Assembly (NCBI GenBank): GCA_023853785.1
Contig: JAJIRX010000140.1
Span: 1 to 64,000, forward strand
DNA length: 64,000 bases
Direction: 5' to 3'
From: Psilocybe azurescens
Taxonomy: Eukaryota > Basidiomycota > Agaricomycetes > Agaricales > Agrocybaceae
Below, in pieces: positions 59,325-64,000 of this stretch. Position 1 is the stretch's first letter. Every line of letters begins with the position of its first letter. A program made the translations under genes and the position numbers. The notes under the pieces were generated by a model. That model was not told where the DNA came from and searched no databases. It saw nothing but the letters and a program-made list of their open reading frames with translations.

Positions 59325-59730
59325 AGTTGAGGGATAGTGCCGACGGTGCTGGTGGCGAGGCTTGCCATTACGAAAAGAGAAGGGTAATAACAGGTTCATG
59401 AATAAATTATGCATTGAGCTTGCAATTGAAGTCATAGCATGCGATTGATAGCCGTAGTGTGATACCACTGCAGAGTTTAACACATCAAGTAGCGCAGACG
59501 ATTGGGGCGTAGGAACATTTATTCAAGCTCCGATCTAATTAAATCGCCGTGTGGTTCCGCTTGCTTGTTCTTTGCTTCCGGCCCATTTCTTCCGACTAGA
59601 CTCAAAGCATGTTTATTCTTTATCGTCATTTGCGCACCTGGTCTATTTGGTTGGTGTAGGGGCAGATATACGCCCAACATCACCGCTGCAAAGGTGCGCT
59701 TCCCGGCATCTTATCCTGGACCAGCACCAC
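59325..59730. other. Intergenic
   Basis: No gene is recognised. The 5' end of the CCT3-like copy is not visible here. Confidence 0.4.
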
Positions 59731-59744
59731 TAAAGATCGTGATG

Positions 59745-62280
59745 GCGATGGTAATGTGCAGACGGTCGCAGATGTGATCAGGACGTGTCTGGGCCCCAGA
59801 GCCATGCTCAAAATCATCCTGGGCGGTGTCCTGTGCGTCCATCTCTCTTTTATCCACCTTCTTCCACATGTTGTCCATTATCCTGACTGTAATCATCATC
59901 CTCCCCGTCCTCCCCATGCAGGCTGACGACCGACGGCAACGCAATCCTGAGCGAGATCGAAGTCGCGCATCCCGCCGCGAAGAACATGATCGAGCTCAGC
60001 AGGACCCAGGACGAGGAGTGCGGCGATGGCGTCATCAGTATCATCATCCTCGGCACGCAGTCCCCCTTCCTCTTTTTCCTCTTTCCACTCACCTCCCTCC
60101 CTCTCTCTCTATTCCATCCACCCAGCCGACAAGATCCTTGCACAGCCCCTCTCCCAGCTCGAGCGTGAAATCTATACCGTCGTCATCATCTCCGCGTACA
60201 ACAAAGTCCTCGCCGAGGCGCTCTCCATCATCCAACGCATCTCTGTCCCCATCGACACCGCCAAGGACGCGCAAACTCTCGGCCTTGACATCCATCGGCA
60301 CCAAGTTATTCAAGTGCTAGTCGGACATAGTGTGTGCGCTCGCCTTGCAGGCGGTGCGCACTGTCTCTATGAGCCACGGCCATGGTGTCGCTCCCGGGGC
60401 TGCAGCTGCGGCGGGGGAGGGTATAGGCGGAGGCAGGCAGGGCCATGTGCATAGGCAGACGAATGCTGATATAAAATATGCACGCGTCGAGAAGATCCCG
60501 GGCGGCGAGATCGAGGAATCGCGCGTGCTTTCCGGCCTGCTCCTCAACAAAGACATCACGCTCCCGCGCATCAAACTGCTCGACTGCCCCCACGAGTATA
60601 AGAAGGACAAGTCGCAGACGAACATGGAGTCCAGCAAGGAGAGTGACTGGGCGCGGGCGCAGGAGATCAAGGAGGAGCAGGTAAGGGGCTGTGTGAGTGG
60701 TTGTTGAAATGAAGCCGGATTTGGTTGTTACGGAGAAGGGGGTGTCTGGTGTGTTCTTTTGCTCCTTTTCCCCCTCCCTTTTCCCGCTTCCCCTTAGTTC
60801 ATGTGTTTATATCAATACTAATAATAACATCTCCCCTCCTCGCAGACCTCGCGCAGCACATATTCGCGCAAGTCGGACAACCGCCGTATCGCGCTCACGG
60901 TCGCCGCGACCATCGTGAACTACATAGAGTATATCAGGGAGAGCGATATCGGGACAGGTGTGGACTTTTTAGGGTGAAGAAGATCAGAGATGAGTGAGTG
61001 TTATTTTTGGTTTTTTTTCTCTCTCCCTGTTTTTCGACATATATGCGTGCGTGCGTACGTGCACACCCGCAATCCGATTCTTGTTTTTGTGGACTTGAAC
61101 TTGGACGTTCGCGTGATTTTTGCTCTTTCCACTGTTCTGTTCTCGTTCTGATTTTTCTTCTTGTCGTCCCTTTTTGATTTTTTCCTCCCGTGGTTCGTTC
61201 GTTCTGCGTGCGCGGGCCTTCCCCCTGCCCTTTTCTTTTTCTTTTCCTCTGTGGTGCTGTGCTGATGCTTGACAATGACCATCTCTTCTATCTTCGATGG
61301 ATGGATGGAATTGGAACTGGAGCTGGAATCTTGGCCTCTCGTTCCCAATCCCAATCCCGTTCTTTTTTACTTCTTGAGTTGAGTTCGGTTCGGTTCGGTT
61401 CACGACGAAAACAAAAACAAAAAGTCGTGCTTCTCTCTGTCCTCTGTCCGTCTCTTTTTCTGCATCCGCGATTGTGTTCTCTCTCTCTCTCTCTTTCCCT
61501 CTGGTTTACTTGTTTGTGCGGCTGGGTCGCATTTCATTATTATTATTATTACCCTTTTCCTCTTTCACTTTACGCTTTCACTGTCTCATTTGTTTTCACT
61601 TTTGTCAGCGTCGCAGCCCTACTTAAAAATTTCTTTTCTTCGGTTTTCACTGGCTGGTGCTTGTTTCTTCGTTTTTGTTTTTGCTTTGCTTTTCTCCTTG
61701 TGCGTGCGAGCCAGTGCCACATGACTTTCATCGTTTGTCTCTTTGGAATTAGGAATTACGGGTCACATGTTTCGGGCTTGCCTTTTTGTTTTTGTTTGAT
61801 TAATGCTACTATCTTCTATATGTTTTACCCTTTTATTTTCTTATCCGTTACTTCATGAATCTCGCTGCCGACTCTAAACTAACCAACCAATTCCTCTCTC
61901 CCCGCTACACCAGATACTTCACGTTCCTCACCCAATACCACTCCCCAAAAGTATGCACCATCCTCTTCCACGGTTCCTCCAAAGACATCTTCAACGAGAT
62001 TGACCGTAACCTCGCTGATGCCATGTCCGTCTCCCGCAACGTCTTCTTCAATCCCACCCTCTGCCTTGGCGGCCGTGCAACTTAGATGGCCATTAGCGTC
62101 CGCCTGCAGCAGAAAGCCCGCAACGGCGCGGTGCAGGGCATGGAGACATGGCCATATAGAGCGGTTGCGGATGCGATGGAGGTTATCCCCGGGTTCCGAT
62201 CCAGAATTCGGGCGGGAATGTTATTAGGGTGTTGACGGAGTTGATGGCGCGTTTTCTTTTTTCTTTTCTTTTTTGTCATA
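59745..62280 (+). pseudogene. CCT3-like pseudogene (TCP-1 gamma), long but decayed
   Basis: Regions of the chaperonin subunit CCT3 (TRiC complex, cytosolic ATP-driven folding) appear in order: TVADVIRTCLGPRAMLKIIL (about 59,759), TTDGNAILSEIEVAHPAAKN, IELSRTQDEECGDGVISIII (about 59,986-60,045), ILAQPLSQLEREIYTVVIIS, YARVEKIPGGEIEESRVLSG (about 60,478), LLNKDITLPRIKLLDCP, KPDLVVTEKGVS (about 60,710) and an intron to 60,844. Then come SDNRRIALTVAATIVNYIEY, a 0.9-kb intron (60,993-61,912), YFTFLTQYHSPKVCTIL and AISVRLQQKARNGAVQGMET, ending near 62,250. The ATP-binding GDGTT motif is GDGVI. Frames shift near 60,290 and 60,880, residues are missing after ITLPRIK, and an in-frame TAG lies at 62,083-62,085. 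The true N-terminus and last exon are absent. It is not the functional gene. Confidence 0.85.
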
Positions 62281-62639
62281 TTTTTTGTTGCTCTGGTGCT
62301 GAATGGAATATGGGGTTTGCAGAGACCACCGTCACCGTATTGATGGCTTTACGGGTGCCATACATAAGGTCACCGAACATGTCCCGTTGGCCTCAAAATT
62401 ATATTTTTATGGTTCGGCTGATGGTACGGAGGATACCCGTAAAACACCATATGGAGACGTGTACGGCCGTCATTGTGATCTATTAAGTTTGTTCTATGCA
62501 CATCACAGGCACTGAAGTCGATTTGAATGGGACTGACAACTTAGTCTTCAAGTAGTCTACACATCAACAAAGTATACACGTAGTCAGTCTCAATTTTTTG
62601 TCCTAAAGCCAAGGTGTGCCAATTTCACGTTCTAATTTA
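62281..62639. other. Intergenic after CCT3-like copy
   Basis: Similarity to CCT3 stops near 62,250; nothing else is recognised. Confidence 0.4.
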
Positions 62640-62815
62640 TTATGTGTCCGTATCTCTACCGTATACACCGTTTTCGGCCGTATTGGTACCCTGTACCGTC
62701 CTGTTGAGATAAAAATTTCAACTATGGCCACGATATACGGGTAGCCTGTAGCCCGTAACCCAATCTTCATTTTACGGCTGTATACCGTATACGGTACGGT
62801 GTGCATTCCTATCAG
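62640..62815. repeat. CGTATACGG-rich repeat remnant
   Basis: Repeated ACCGTATAC / GTATACGGTACGG text at both ends of this stretch resembles the interior and ends of the MITE-like element at 40,064-40,737. It is probably a remnant of the same or a related family. Confidence 0.4.
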
Positions 62816-62905
62816 CGACTGCTAATATGTTCTGATATCCCTTAGGCAATCTTTGCTGGCCATGACTTAAGGAAAAGATGAGCCTCCAGGTCACATAATC
62901 ATTAG

Positions 62906-63041
62906 GGACGCTCACGGTAGCGTTTTGGGCTGTTTTTCGGTTTGTTTTTCATTCGTTTTTACTGCCAACTTGAAAATGTTGGCGGTAAAAACAAACAAAA
63001 ACAAACCCAAAAACAACTGAAAAGAGCTACCGTGAGCGTCC
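62906..63041. mobile_element. 136-bp fold-back element
   Basis: The 16-bp ends are perfect inverted repeats (GGACGCTCACGGTAGC and its complement). The rest of both halves also pairs imperfectly: GTTTGTTTTT and TTTTTACTGCCAAC on the left against GTTGGCGGTAAAAACAAAC on the right, with a loop of about 8 nt. No clean target duplication or coding capacity. This is a MITE-like hairpin. Confidence 0.7.
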
Positions 63042-64000
63042 ACCCGGGAAAATTTCAAAAAAACAGATGAAAAATGAACCAGAAGCTGTTTTTCTCACAT
63101 TCGGCTCTGCGGCTTCCATTAAACTCCGCTTCGTTGAGACTTTTTACCCTGGACAACTAAGTAAAGATATATTTCGCTACACTGAACTAAGTATAATACA
63201 CTCCCAATCCTCTGAGATTGAGTTTTAGAGAGTTTGTTTATTGAAGGCCACTCCGAGTAAGTCATAAAACAGTATATTAAATGTCTAGTAAATACAACAA
63301 TGAAGTCAAGTAAATTATCTAAAAACTATGGCATGCAAAAGATGTTCAAGGGGTAAAGAAAGTGGAAGGTGCGGTGTCAGCAGAGAGGTCTAGCTTGTAG
63401 TGCCAGCCTGGCCACTGACTATGGAGGCTGTGAGTGGGTTAAGCAGGTCCTGTGGCTGATTGCATGGCCACATCCTGCCAACTACATACTTGCAGAAAGC
63501 GGCCACAGTGGTCAAACAGCCATGAAGGGCAACAGCAATGTTGAACATGATGTCAGTGTTGGGTTGAGTTGTAGAGCTAGCACACACTCACCGGGATGTA
63601 GAATTCCCCACTCCTAAGCTCAACATGACATGCCTAAGTGGAGGTTATAGGCATCATTTGCACCATCAATGGACTACCTTGCTTTTGTTCTAGGGTGCTG
63701 AGGTGAGAGACACAAAGCCCTGAGCCCAGTTGAAATGGATTGTGGTTGCCATCATTATGTGGCCTTGACAATGACAATGTGGGGCTGGAGCTGAGACAAT
63801 GAGCAGAGGTGGTGGTGGGTGACGGAAATAGTGCAGGCAGTCAACGTGGTGGGTGAGATTTAGGTTGGAGATTGAAATACTACCTGAAAAAGAGATGCAA
63901 AAACAACAGAAAAAACAACAGTTCTGAAAAAGTGCTCCACGAGGACTTTTTCTTTTCGGATTGTTTTTGATCTGTTTTTGAGCTTGTTTTTCTTTGGAAA
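63042..64000. other. CpG-poor terminal stretch without supported gene
   Basis: No gene is recognised. The final 80 bases (GTTTTTGATCTGTTTTTGAG) share T-run motifs with the fold-back element and may be part of another copy cut by the window edge. Confidence 0.35.

Noticed and set aside
61190..61858. 222-codon Phe/Leu-rich plus frame as a membrane protein
   Set aside because: It lies inside the long pyrimidine-rich intron of the CCT3-like copy; hydrophobicity reflects T-rich codons.
1..64000. tRNA and rRNA genes
   Set aside because: Scanned for GGTTCGAA/GGTTCAA T-loops with matching stems and for conserved rRNA text; none was convincing by eye. A covariance-model scan would decide.

Overview
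The window is nuclear DNA of a basidiomycete fungus, most likely an agaricomycete mushroom. Genes are split by many 45-70 nt introns with GTAAGT/GTATGT/GTGAGT donors and CAG/TAG acceptors. Several protein families typical of mushroom genomes are present: a DUF6698-like family, SPT5-like KOW proteins, a PD-(D/E)XK-like family, DUF6534-like membrane proteins and short 'GRANAGKTT' GTPases. Mobile elements lie between them. No bacterial-style operon, CRISPR array, rRNA or convincing tRNA was seen.

Layout. 1-1,250: fragment of a Pro/Gln-rich gene (minus) and a short tandem repeat. 1,396-7,757: a 6.4 kb structure bounded by two nearly identical inverted arms of about 0.68 kb. Inside lie an 8-exon DUF6698-like gene and two weaker gene remnants. 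7,775-10,374: a decayed SPT5-like gene directly beside the right arm. 10.4-20.4 kb: mostly gene-poor, AT-rich DNA, with one PD-(D/E)XK-like gene and a GC-rich minisatellite. 20,468-22,024: a secreted phosphoesterase-family gene. 22,540-23,850: a PHD-less, inverted partial copy of the SET3-like gene. 26,426-28,439: a DUF6534-like membrane protein. 30,080-37,968: a large PHD-SET (Set3-like) chromatin gene on the minus strand. 38.4-40.7 kb: a Tc1/mariner copy and a MITE. 41,035-42,148: an unrecognised 6-exon gene. 43-54.9 kb: a CpG-poor island holding a CACTA-type remnant, a fragment of the chaperonin gene CCT3, an almost complete hAT transposon, and a small GTPase gene interrupted by a 30-copy array of 70-bp intron-like units. 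55-64 kb: intergenic DNA, a membrane-protein fragment, a long CCT3 pseudogene and two fold-back elements.

The most unusual structure is the 51.4-53.45 kb array. Read in the direction of its host gene, each 70-bp unit carries a GTAAGT donor, a CTAAT branch site and a CAG acceptor 67 nt apart. The array therefore looks like some thirty copies of one spliceosomal intron separated by 3-nt 'exons'. Other second-look items are the partial duplications of SET3-like and CCT3 genes, the strong CpG loss in the repeat island, and single-base indels in homopolymers that break otherwise good genes. These indels may be assembly errors rather than true pseudogenization.
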